DNA from: a virus
Strand: one strand, 5' to 3'
DNA length: 32,555 nt
Virus record (IMG/VR): IMGVR_UViG_3300010375_000582
Location: 1 to 32,555 of that record
The notes under the pieces were generated by a model that had not been told where the DNA came from, made no database searches, and saw nothing but the letters and a program-made list of their open reading frames with translations. Shown one piece after another: positions 6,642 through 12,711 of this stretch (position 1 is the first letter of the stretch; the number at the start of each line of letters is the position of its first letter). The position numbers and the translations under genes are program-made.

Positions 6642-7289
6642 ATGGCAACAATAGGAATTACAGATTTTTACGATAAGACATATAAGGAACTTGAGTTTGA
6701 CGGCGAATGGCTGGCGTCATTCGGCAAGCCTGAAAAGAATTTTAAATGCTGCGTTTATGGAGCTTCAGGAAACGGAAAAACAGAATTTGTAATTAAGCTA
6801 ACTAAGTACCTCGCTCGGTTTACAAAGGTTTATTACAACAGCTTCGAGCAAAAATTCAGCAAAAGCTTGCGAGACGCCATTATCCGAAACTGTATGAAAG
6901 AGGTAACAGGAAAAGTAATTTTTGCCGATGGTGAAAGCGTTGCCGAAATGAAGCGGCGATTGAGCAAAAAGAATAGCCCTGGCGCTATAGTAATAGATAG
7001 CCGCGACTACATGAATTTAACTATGGAGCAATTCAAGGAACTAATTGAAGCGTTCCCTGCCAAATGCTTTATAGTCATATGCTGGTCAGAGGGTACAAAG
7101 CCGAAAGGTGACCACGCAAAGGCAATAGAGTACATGTGTGATGTGAAAATATTCGTAAAGGATTTTAAAGCGAATATGAGAAGCCGTTTCGGTGGTAATC
7201 AGCCCTTTGTTGTATGGGATAAAGGGGGCGCCAAGAAAGAACCGGAGGTAACACAAATCAACCTCTTTAAAGGCTCCAAAAGTGCTTAA
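6642..7289 (+). CDS. P-loop ATPase (AAA/RecA-like), phage accessory
   Basis: This 215-residue protein has a clean Walker A, GASGNGKTE (residues about 39-47), and a Walker B-like strand, GAIVIDSRDYM (about 113-123). Near the C-terminus, RSRFGGNQPFVVWDKG resembles the terminal strand seen in Bacteroidota phage AAA proteins. The order and size fit a single RecA-like NTPase domain. It may help DNA replication or transposition as a second ATPase besides the MuB-like protein. The ATG at 6642 follows a gap with possible attenuator hairpins. ATP binding is confident; the role is not. Confidence 0.7.
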   Translation: MATIGITDFYDKTYKELEFDGEWLASFGKPEKNFKCCVYGASGNGKTEFVIKLTKYLARFTKVYYNSFEQKFSKSLRDAIIRNCMKEVTGKVIFADGESVAEMKRRLSKKNSPGAIVIDSRDYMNLTMEQFKELIEAFPAKCFIVICWSEGTKPKGDHAKAIEYMCDVKIFVKDFKANMRSRFGGNQPFVVWDKGGAKKEPEVTQINLFKGSKSA

Positions 7290-7335
7290 ACTACCCCTAA
7301 AACGTGCAGAAATACCCACAATAAACGCCCAAAAT

Positions 7336-7749
7336 ATGACTACAACAGCAAGCAAAAAAGCCTTTCTAAGCCTAATTAAGGCACTTCAAGCCACTAATCA
7401 ATACAATCGCAGGCATGACTTTGCTTTCAGGCATTCTTGTGAGGTTACCGAAAGCACTAAAGAGCTGACCGATGAGGAGTGTTACAGCATTATTGCCGAG
7501 TTGGAAAAGGACTATGGTTACATAAATGAAGATTCGCAATGTAACCAGGTACGCCGCAAAATAATTGCTATGGCTCATGATATGCGTTGGAAAACAGCCA
7601 GCGGCAAAGCTGATATGAAACGAATTGATAATTGGTGTAAATCTCAAGGCCCTTATCAAAAGCCATTAGCTGACCATGACCTCAAGGAGCTTGGCATACT
7701 CGCCGGTGTCTTCACCAAGATTTTTAAAGGATATATGAATAAACAATAA
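7336..7749 (+). CDS. GemA/gp16-like early protein (tentative)
   Basis: This 137-residue protein starts at the ATG at 7336; an in-frame upstream GTG near 7282 would overlap the previous stop. Its C-terminal half has VRRKIIAMAHDMRWK followed by DMKRIDNWCKSQGP. This recalls the (R)KIxALxxxLG...ax...FVxxxG pattern of GemA/Mu gp16 (DUF1018) proteins. In Mu, GemA affects host gene expression and DNA supercoiling. The N-terminal part (KAFLSLIKALQATNQYNRRHDFAF) is basic. Position among the early genes fits. The similarity is weak by eye, so the call is tentative. Confidence 0.45.
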   Translation: MTTTASKKAFLSLIKALQATNQYNRRHDFAFRHSCEVTESTKELTDEECYSIIAELEKDYGYINEDSQCNQVRRKIIAMAHDMRWKTASGKADMKRIDNWCKSQGPYQKPLADHDLKELGILAGVFTKIFKGYMNKQ

Positions 7750-7757
7750 CCTAACCT

Positions 7758-7985
7758 ATGGCAATAAACGAACGAAAGGCAAAGAGAGACCAAATGATAT
7801 ATGATGATTACGCTAACCTATGGAGTACCGGAATGCGTGAGGAATTGATTTGGCCTATACTGGATGCCAAATGGCATTTGGCCGAAGCTACTATTTACAG
7901 GATAGTACTCAAGATAACCAAACAAAAAGAACAGGAAATTAAAACAGGACATTCAGAGCTTACAGATGGAACTAACGAAATATAA
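7758..7985 (+). CDS. Small helix-turn-helix-like protein
   Basis: This 75-residue charged protein starts 9 bp after the previous stop. Residues about 29-54 (EELIWPILDAKWHLAEATIYRIVLK) have the spacing of a helix-turn-helix in which the second helix (AEATIYRIV) would read DNA. The ends are strongly basic and acidic. It overlaps the next gene by 20 bp. A transcription-regulator role is plausible but not shown. Confidence 0.5.
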   Translation: MAINERKAKRDQMIYDDYANLWSTGMREELIWPILDAKWHLAEATIYRIVLKITKQKEQEIKTGHSELTDGTNEI

Positions 7986-8643
7986 AATAAAAGCCAGCGG
8001 TATAGAGGGTTATTTGCTGGTCATATATAATGATAATCATTTTAAAAGCTGTTTAAACGAGTTTAAAAAGCCTTTGGATGAAACGCAATTGAGCTATCTG
8101 CTTAAGCGCATCCCCGAAAATTCAGCTGCCTTGCCCCAACTTTTTGCGCCTGCAGGTGATAAAATTACCGTTGAGCGTATCAAGCAAATAGGCGAGGAAA
8201 TTGAGCCGGTAGACCCTCAAGCTGCCAGCTTTGAAACAAAGGACAAAATTGCCCTTTGGTGTAATCATTATGCTGCGAACCATAAGGACGGTGACGGCAA
8301 CCCGGTCAAATATAAGACCGGGCCAGCCGAAGCCGGTAAGCTCAAAAACCTTGTGGTTACGCCGCTTGAACTTGAATCGCTTTTGGTTATTTATTTTGAA
8401 TCAAACGAATGGTTTTTAAAGCCTAAAAGCATAAGCAACTTTATTAAAAAGTTTAACGAGGTGCGGGCGATAGCATACGCCAAGCCGTTACCTAAAAAAT
8501 TCCCTTTGCCTTATAGTGAGGCTTACTTCAATGACCTTGACCTGATGGGTAAAAGGAATTATCACGCATTCTTAAAAGCCAACGGTTACGAGTATCAACA
8601 CAGCGCGGTACATGGCGTAAAATGGGTATTAAAACAGCAATAA
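7966..8643 (+). CDS. Hypothetical protein at the end of the early operon
   Basis: This 225-residue soluble-looking protein overlaps its upstream neighbour by 20 bp. The N-terminal ~75 residues are separated by an acidic linker (EEIEPVDPQAASF) from a C-terminal region with several Lys-rich helices and an ending YEYQHSAVHGVKWVLKQQ. There is no membrane helix, Walker motif or Cys cluster. I do not recognise it. It is the last gene before the cargo block. Confidence 0.55.
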   Translation: MELTKYKIKASGIEGYLLVIYNDNHFKSCLNEFKKPLDETQLSYLLKRIPENSAALPQLFAPAGDKITVERIKQIGEEIEPVDPQAASFETKDKIALWCNHYAANHKDGDGNPVKYKTGPAEAGKLKNLVVTPLELESLLVIYFESNEWFLKPKSISNFIKKFNEVRAIAYAKPLPKKFPLPYSEAYFNDLDLMGKRNYHAFLKANGYEYQHSAVHGVKWVLKQQ

Positions 8644-8649
8644 AACAGT

Positions 8650-9255
8650 ATGAATAAAATAAACAAACTCCATCCGATACACAAGGTGTATGACGGAATT
8701 TTTAACAGTTGTTCGGGCGTTCAGGTCTCTTTGAAAGAGCCAACGGCAAAAATGATAGTATTGCAAGATATAGCAGTCAGCTTAAATAATATTTGTCGTT
8801 TTGGCGGACAAATCCCCGAGTTTTACAGTGTGTTACAGCATAGTCTTTTAGTGTATGCTTTGGCACCAAAAGAGCTTGCCGGTGTCGCTTTACTTCATGA
8901 TGCAACGGAAGGTTACTTAGGTGATGTTATTAAGCCTTTAAAAGTAATTTTAGATTACAGTTATAGTGATATTGAAAAAAGATTTCAAAAGGCAATATTC
9001 GAGCGGTTTTCACTGGATGAGAGCTTGATGTCTGCAATAAAGAGGTATGATACACAAGCCTTGCAAATGGAGCATGACTATTTCTTTAATATTCGTAAAT
9101 CGCCACTCAAACATATTTTAGACATGTTTAAACCGGATGTAGAGCGCCGCTCACCGTTTATTGTAGATACAGACTGGGTTAAAATTTACAAAGATTTGGT
9201 TTATGAGAATTGCCCAAACTTGCTAAACGATGAGTTGATTGGAGGGGCAATATGA
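8650..9255 (+). CDS. HD-domain phosphohydrolase (YfbR-like, nucleotide metabolism)
   Basis: This 201-residue protein has the metal-binding set of the HD superfamily: H64 in SVLQHS, H83-D84 in ALLHDATEGYLGD, and a later Asp, D134 in KRYDTQAL. The segment DIAVSLNNICRFGGQ ahead of it is typical of phage and bacterial YfbR-like phosphohydrolases, which remove phosphate from deoxynucleotides. Likely roles are reshaping the dNTP pool or countering nucleotide-based defence; both are inferences. The ATG lies 6 bp after the previous stop, but the base composition is more AT-rich than upstream, suggesting later acquisition. A strong terminator follows at 9292. Confidence 0.8.
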   Translation: MNKINKLHPIHKVYDGIFNSCSGVQVSLKEPTAKMIVLQDIAVSLNNICRFGGQIPEFYSVLQHSLLVYALAPKELAGVALLHDATEGYLGDVIKPLKVILDYSYSDIEKRFQKAIFERFSLDESLMSAIKRYDTQALQMEHDYFFNIRKSPLKHILDMFKPDVERRSPFIVDTDWVKIYKDLVYENCPNLLNDELIGGAI

Positions 9256-9291
9256 TTGAAAAATTGATAGGTATTTACCTTATGCGATAAC

Positions 9292-9320
9292 AAAAAAGCC
9301 CTCAATTTGAGGGCTTTTTT
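9292..9320 (+). terminator. Intrinsic terminator after the HD gene
   Basis: A-run plus GCCCTCA (ending 9304) pairs with TGAGGGC plus T-run (9308-9320), around a 3-nt ATT loop. It is a classic hairpin with six T residues, and the upstream A6 makes it functional in both directions. It closes the early/HD transcription unit and isolates the next gene. Confidence 0.85.
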
Positions 9321-9321
9321 G

Positions 9322-9340
9322 TTAGTTTTACGTAAACTAA
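9322..9340 (+). promoter_or_regulatory. 19-bp operator-like palindrome upstream of the moron gene
   Basis: TTAGTTT (9322-9328) and AAACTAA (9334-9340) are perfect inverted repeats around TACGT. The site lies directly after the terminator and 11 bp before the ATG at 9352, the position of an operator in a self-contained moron. An imperfect -7 element (TAGTTTTA, 9323-9330) overlaps it. Repressor binding is inferred. Confidence 0.4.
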
Positions 9341-9351
9341 AAAATTAAATT

Positions 9352-9606
9352 ATGGCTGCTGAATATTTAGTAATTAATGAAACTGATTCGGGAACTTTTC
9401 AAAGGAAACTTTTAGAACACACCAAGGGTAGTTCCGGAAGAGTAATTGCGTCAAATGCTTATTTTGCCAATTATTCCACAAATTATTACGCTCTAATTGA
9501 AAAAGGGGGTATGTCAGATTATTACTTACAGGAGATTGCCGGGGATGTAGCTCAAATTGCATTGAGTGCCAGTTCTATTTCGGTCAATACTCAAAAGTAT
9601 TATTGA
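9352..9606 (+). CDS. Hypothetical moron protein between twin terminators
   Basis: This 84-residue protein is rich in Ser, Tyr, Asn and Ala, with no membrane helix or known motif (for example IASNAYFANYSTNYYALIEKGG). It is insulated by near-identical intrinsic terminators at 9292-9320 and 9614-9637 and preceded by a palindrome, so it is probably transcribed alone. That is the structure of a phage moron, expressed from the prophage independently of lytic genes. Such genes often alter host surface or defence; here the function is unknown. The ATG at 9352 follows an A/T-rich leader without Shine-Dalgarno. Confidence 0.6.
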   Translation: MAAEYLVINETDSGTFQRKLLEHTKGSSGRVIASNAYFANYSTNYYALIEKGGMSDYYLQEIAGDVAQIALSASSISVNTQKYY

Positions 9607-9613
9607 AATCGAC

Positions 9614-9637
9614 AGCCCTCAAGTTGAGGGCTTTTTT
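9614..9637 (+). terminator. Intrinsic terminator after the moron gene
   Basis: AGCCCTCA (9614-9621) pairs with TGAGGGCT (9625-9632) around a 3-nt loop and is followed by a T-run to 9637. It is nearly the same sequence as the terminator at 9292-9320, differing mainly in the loop. The two bracket a single gene. Confidence 0.85.
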
Positions 9638-9669
9638 ATTTCAAATAATCATTTCCTAAATTGCGCCAC

Positions 9670-9677
9670 TAACTTTG
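9670..9677 (+). promoter_or_regulatory. Bacteroidota -7 promoter element (TAACTTTG) of the glycosyltransferase gene
   Basis: TAACTTTG matches the Bacteroidota consensus TAnnTTTG exactly and ends 5 bp before the ATG at 9683. Transcription would start at or next to the start codon, giving a leaderless mRNA. No good TTTG -33 box is visible at 17-23 bp upstream. It follows the terminator at 9614-9637. Confidence 0.55.
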
Positions 9678-9682
9678 TCGCA

Positions 9683-10552
9683 ATGAATAGAGCAAACGAT
9701 ACAAGCCTGGTGATTTTTACAAGTGAGGGCCGTGAACATCTAATTAAACAAACTATACCATCATTTTTAAACGCGTGCAGCTTTCAGTTCAGCGCAATAA
9801 TAATCGCGATTGACGGGCAATATAATTTGCAGGAGCTGGAACGGTATGACTACGACCACTTAATTTATCACCCTAAAAGAATTGGTTATGTAAACAGCCT
9901 TATACAAGCGTTAAAGGCTATTGATACGCCCTACTTTTTTTTGTTAGAAGATGATTTTTTATTTAAGCAAGCCGTTCCGTTAGATAAAATGCTTAACCAT
10001 TTAAAAGCTGATGATGGTTGGGGTGCGGTGTTTCTTAGCAGAAGTGCGCCATTGACCGAAGCTGACAAGGTTGGGTATTATAGCGATGATTTGTTTAAGC
10101 CCGAATATGGCTTGTCAATTTCTCCTGCCTTGTTCAATACCAAACACTTGCGTTCTGCATTTAAAAGCCTGGTTGATGAGCCGAAAAACGAAGTTACCGC
10201 CTTTGTTGGTTTTGAGCCTTACGTAGAGAATTATTTCACTCAAAATGATATTAAGTTTGCTGTAATTGACCCCGGCCAAACGGCACATGTAGACCACATC
10301 GGATATTTGGAAAGTACAGCGAGGGAATATCACATGATTAATTCAGTTGATGAGAAATTTACGGATGTGAACAAGCGCTATCTTTCCGGCTTTGGTAAGG
10401 AAAGTACGTTAACGTTATATAATAAACTGGCAATGCTGCCTAAGCTATGGCTTGCCGTTGTTGTGATGAGCTTTAAGATTTTTAATGTTCGTCAGGCTTA
10501 TGATACAGCTTTCAGGGTTTATATATCTTACCTCCGAAAATTTAAATATTGA
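9683..10552 (+). CDS. Glycosyltransferase, GT-A (family 2-like)
   Basis: This 289-residue protein begins with a GT-A Rossmann strand (TSLVIFTSEGREHLIKQTIPSFL), has a second strand IIIAIDG at about 39-45, and the metal/nucleotide-sugar motif LLEDDF with E89-D90-D91. It ends with a hydrophobic segment (LPKLWLAVVVMSFKIF) that may bind the membrane. It should transfer a sugar from a nucleotide-sugar donor, perhaps to host surface polysaccharide (superinfection exclusion by seroconversion) or to a phage component. I chose the ATG at 9683 because the longer frame would run through the upstream terminator, and because TAACTTTG lies 5 bp before this ATG. T8 at about 9945-9952 lies in the codons before the EDD motif. 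Confidence 0.72.
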   Translation: MNRANDTSLVIFTSEGREHLIKQTIPSFLNACSFQFSAIIIAIDGQYNLQELERYDYDHLIYHPKRIGYVNSLIQALKAIDTPYFFLLEDDFLFKQAVPLDKMLNHLKADDGWGAVFLSRSAPLTEADKVGYYSDDLFKPEYGLSISPALFNTKHLRSAFKSLVDEPKNEVTAFVGFEPYVENYFTQNDIKFAVIDPGQTAHVDHIGYLESTAREYHMINSVDEKFTDVNKRYLSGFGKESTLTLYNKLAMLPKLWLAVVVMSFKIFNVRQAYDTAFRVYISYLRKFKY

Positions 10553-10563
10553 TTGCTTTAACT

Positions 10564-10571
10564 TAACTTTG
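10564..10571 (+). promoter_or_regulatory. Bacteroidota -7 promoter element (TAACTTTG) of the small ORF at 10576
   Basis: A second exact TAACTTTG (TAnnTTTG consensus) lies 4 bp before the ATG at 10576, with a TTTA at 10541-10544 as a possible -33 box at 19-bp spacing. The start site would fall on the ATG, again suggesting a leaderless mRNA. It may drive 10576-11503. Confidence 0.55.
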
Positions 10572-10575
10572 ATAT

Positions 10576-10815
10576 ATGGATGATATGATTTCCGAGATAC
10601 GCGAATATTTTAACGGCTTTTTTGATGACATGCAATTTTATCAATCCCCTGGACGCGGTCAGCATAACTTAGCTTTTGCAGGCAAGAGAAACGGCAATGT
10701 TTATGATTTTTTATTGCCGCAAAACATGTACGCCGGTGACATGCTTTATCATTGGCTTGAAAACCTAAAGGGCGACATAATTCAGTCCGACGAACAAATA
10801 ATATTAGAAAAATGA
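10576..10815 (+). CDS. Hypothetical small protein
   Basis: This 79-residue acidic protein starts directly behind a TAACTTTG promoter element and overlaps the next gene by 4 bp (ATGA at 10812). Residues are mixed, with an aromatic-rich start (IREYFNGFFDDMQFYQSPGRG) and no membrane helix. I do not recognise it. Promoter and coupling support a real first gene of a short cargo operon. Confidence 0.5.
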   Translation: MDDMISEIREYFNGFFDDMQFYQSPGRGQHNLAFAGKRNGNVYDFLLPQNMYAGDMLYHWLENLKGDIIQSDEQIILEK

Positions 10816-11246
10816 GAAAGCTTATACTATCGCTCTTTTTGCTTTTTAGCCTGGTATCTGCTAAAGCTCAAACAACGGTACAGGCGCTGGCCGATAGCAG
10901 CTTTGCACACCAGGACTACGTTAAGGCTGCTGACTACTATAACCAGGCGTTAACCATCAACCCGGCCAACGTAAAGAACTTACGCCGGATGGGTTTTTGT
11001 GTGATGAATTTCAAGGGCCAGGAGCTAAGCGCAACCAGGTACTTTAATGACGCCCTCAAGCTGCAGCCTAATGACCCGGTATCAAATTATTATTTAGGCA
11101 AGATTTATTTAGATGCTGCCAAGCGTACTGCAGATAACACGCGAAAGGCCAATTTTAAGGCGCTGGCTCAAGCCCGACTAAAGGATGCGGCTGCTAATGG
11201 GAGTAAAGAGGCAACCGCCGCTATTAAGGATTTAAACGCTATTTAA
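10812..11246 (+). CDS. Secreted tetratricopeptide-repeat protein
   Basis: This 144-residue protein has a typical signal peptide: MRK, a hydrophobic core LILSLFLLFSLVS, then AKA before QTT (cleavage about residue 19-20). The mature part carries at least two TPR units, about 21-55 (ADSSFAHQDYVKAADYYNQALTINP) and 58-92 (GQELSATRYFNDALKLQPNDPVSNYYLGKIYLDAAKR). It should lie in the periplasm and bind another protein. This is an unusual cargo for a phage and may be a lysogenic-conversion gene. Translation is coupled to the gene before. It is followed by an AAGGAGG site for the next ORF. Confidence 0.75.
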   Translation: MRKLILSLFLLFSLVSAKAQTTVQALADSSFAHQDYVKAADYYNQALTINPANVKNLRRMGFCVMNFKGQELSATRYFNDALKLQPNDPVSNYYLGKIYLDAAKRTADNTRKANFKALAQARLKDAAANGSKEATAAIKDLNAI

Positions 11247-11257
11247 AAGGAGGTTAA

Positions 11258-11503
11258 ATGTTAAGATTTGTTGATGTTTCGCAGGCGATGGCCGATGATG
11301 AAGAAATTAAAACTGCGTTTTCTTTTTTCGATACCGTTAGCGGTAAGTATTTAGAATTGGATGGCACACAAGTCTTTGAAAGTGAAGAAGAATTGAGATG
11401 GTGTCACACTATGCATAATAGCTTATATTATACACATGAAATAGAACGCCTAATTTGGCTTATTCCTGATGACTATTTTAAGCTTTTAAAAAAGGCAGAT
11501 TAG
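11258..11503 (+). CDS. Hypothetical small acidic protein
   Basis: This 81-residue protein has a strong Shine-Dalgarno, AAGGAGG (11247-11253), 4 bp before its ATG. It is acidic and aromatic-rich (LRWCHTMHNSLYYTHEIERLIWLIPDDYF), without membrane helix or known motif. The stop codon lies right at the strong bidirectional terminator, so it is the last gene of the rightward cargo operon. The function is unknown. Confidence 0.55.
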   Translation: MLRFVDVSQAMADDEEIKTAFSFFDTVSGKYLELDGTQVFESEEELRWCHTMHNSLYYTHEIERLIWLIPDDYFKLLKKAD

Positions 11504-11535
11504 AATAAAGGCCGCTCAACCGAGCGGCCTTTATT
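11504..11535. terminator. Bidirectional intrinsic terminator between convergent operons
   Basis: AATAAAGGCCGCTC (11504-11517) is the perfect reverse complement of GAGCGGCCTTTATT (11522-11535), a 14-bp stem with an AACC loop. The A/T-rich ends allow termination in both directions. It separates the rightward cargo genes from the leftward late operon, whose last stop codon overlaps the right arm. Confidence 0.9.
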
Positions 11536-12139
11536 ATGTAATGATAAACCCACTTGCAAACGTATCGCCTGCAGGCCTGGTGATCTGCTTAACCCGCTGT
11601 ACGTTTACATCCGCATCCGCCAACACCTGGTTACGGGCTAAATCTGAAACGGTGTCAGTAATAATGGTGCTGTACTCAATCATGCTGGTGATAATCATGT
11701 CTTGAGCTGTGTCTTCGTTATCACCTGTTCGCTCGAGCGGCGTCATGTATGGCAGCGCAAAGCCCTGTAATGCCAAATGCACCTGCTCGGTAAATTCAAA
11801 GAACCGCAAAGCCATCTCCTGGTTAATTGAGCCGTTAAACGAATCGGCATAGTTTTCAAAGTAAATATAAAAACGTATGATGCCATTACCCCGCTGCTGA
11901 TTTTGGCCTATGGTTACCCACTGGAACTGGCCGAACTCCATTAATACGCCCGGCAACGGTATGGCGTAAAACATTTCCGGATTGTCGAATTGCCCCATTT
12001 GTTTATCAAACCATCGCAGGCCGGGTAAATTCATTTCGGGTTTTAAAATTCCGCTCGGAAAGTTAACGGGGTCATTCACCTGCAGTACATTCATTAGGTA
12101 GTCGCCAATGTCTTTAAAGATGTCTTTTTTTACGCTCAT
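11534..12139 (-). CDS. Phage tail/neck protein, possible tail terminator (gp37-like)
   Basis: This 201-residue protein is the last gene of the leftward late operon and overlaps the gpG-like gene by 4 bp. It shows a mixed alpha/beta pattern with a PGVLMEFGQFQWVTIGQNQQRGNGIIRFYIYFENYADS stretch split over its middle and a C-terminus rich in Thr/Val. The size, the strand pattern (I-R-F-Y-I-Y-F) and the position after the gpG-like protein recall tail-terminator proteins such as Mu gp37 (DUF1834). The identification is by position and general look only. Confidence 0.45.
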   Translation of the reverse strand: MSVKKDIFKDIGDYLMNVLQVNDPVNFPSGILKPEMNLPGLRWFDKQMGQFDNPEMFYAIPLPGVLMEFGQFQWVTIGQNQQRGNGIIRFYIYFENYADSFNGSINQEMALRFFEFTEQVHLALQGFALPYMTPLERTGDNEDTAQDMIITSMIEYSTIITDTVSDLARNQVLADADVNVQRVKQITRPAGDTFASGFIIT

Positions 12140-12711
12140 AATGCTTGAAAATATTTGTCCAGTTCCCCGGTGATGTAAGTTTTAAGTTGCCGTTCCAATG
12201 TCGCGCTATCGCCGATAAATTGGCGCTTTGGTATCTTGATAACCTGGTCTTTTGTAATGGCAAGGTTTCTGTAAAAATTCGCAAGGTCGTTAACCGCTTG
12301 CGCCCGTTGGCTATGTCCCTTTTCCTGACCGCCGCCGTACTTATAATACATAGCCCAAAAGAACCGCCTCATTTGCGCCGTTATTGGTATTTCGCCGCCG
12401 TAGTTGTGTATGTCTGCGTATGGAATAGCGTCATCCATACCCACAACTGCACCGTCAATGGAGGTCTTTTTGATACGTAAACCGCGTTTAAGTACGCCGC
12501 GATTAACCAGCACGGCCCGGCCTGTGTTCTTTGGGCCTCCCTCGCGGCCTTTCCATTTAACAAGTGCGTTATCCGTAAAGCCCTGGTTAATGAAGCTCTG
12601 TTTAAAGAATGCTAAAGCCTGCACCGCGCATTGCTGGATGATGCGAAGCTTTAGCGCCTTTAAATCCTTAATAAGGTTATCAAAATCTCCCGCGTGCTTA
12701 TTTTCTGCCAT
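12136..12711 (-). CDS. Phage virion morphogenesis protein (Mu gpG / tail-completion-like)
   Basis: This 191-residue protein resembles the phage virion morphogenesis family (P2 gpS, Mu gpG). It has an N-terminal helical region, then a WKGREGG...VLVNRGVLKRGLR stretch (residues about 53-78), the signature PYADIHNYGGEIPIT (about 98-112), and the closing RQFIGDSATLERQLKTYI near the C-terminus. These proteins help join heads and tails or complete tails. It overlaps both neighbours by 1-4 bp, so translation is coupled. The usual length (150-200) fits. Confidence 0.8.
   Translation of the reverse strand: MAENKHAGDFDNLIKDLKALKLRIIQQCAVQALAFFKQSFINQGFTDNALVKWKGREGGPKNTGRAVLVNRGVLKRGLRIKKTSIDGAVVGMDDAIPYADIHNYGGEIPITAQMRRFFWAMYYKYGGGQEKGHSQRAQAVNDLANFYRNLAITKDQVIKIPKRQFIGDSATLERQLKTYITGELDKYFQAL

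Noticed and set aside
8650-9255. HD protein as part of a modified-base (2-aminoadenine, Z-genome) system
   Set aside because: No PurZ-like synthetase or DpoZ polymerase lies in the window; a YfbR-like phosphohydrolase is the simpler reading.
9252-9290. 12-codon ORF between the HD gene and its terminator
   Set aside because: Too short and without signals to support it as a gene.
9566-9682. Longer N-terminus for the glycosyltransferase
   Set aside because: The extension would run through the terminator at 9614-9637 and the TAACTTTG promoter box; the ATG at 9683 gives a normal GT start.
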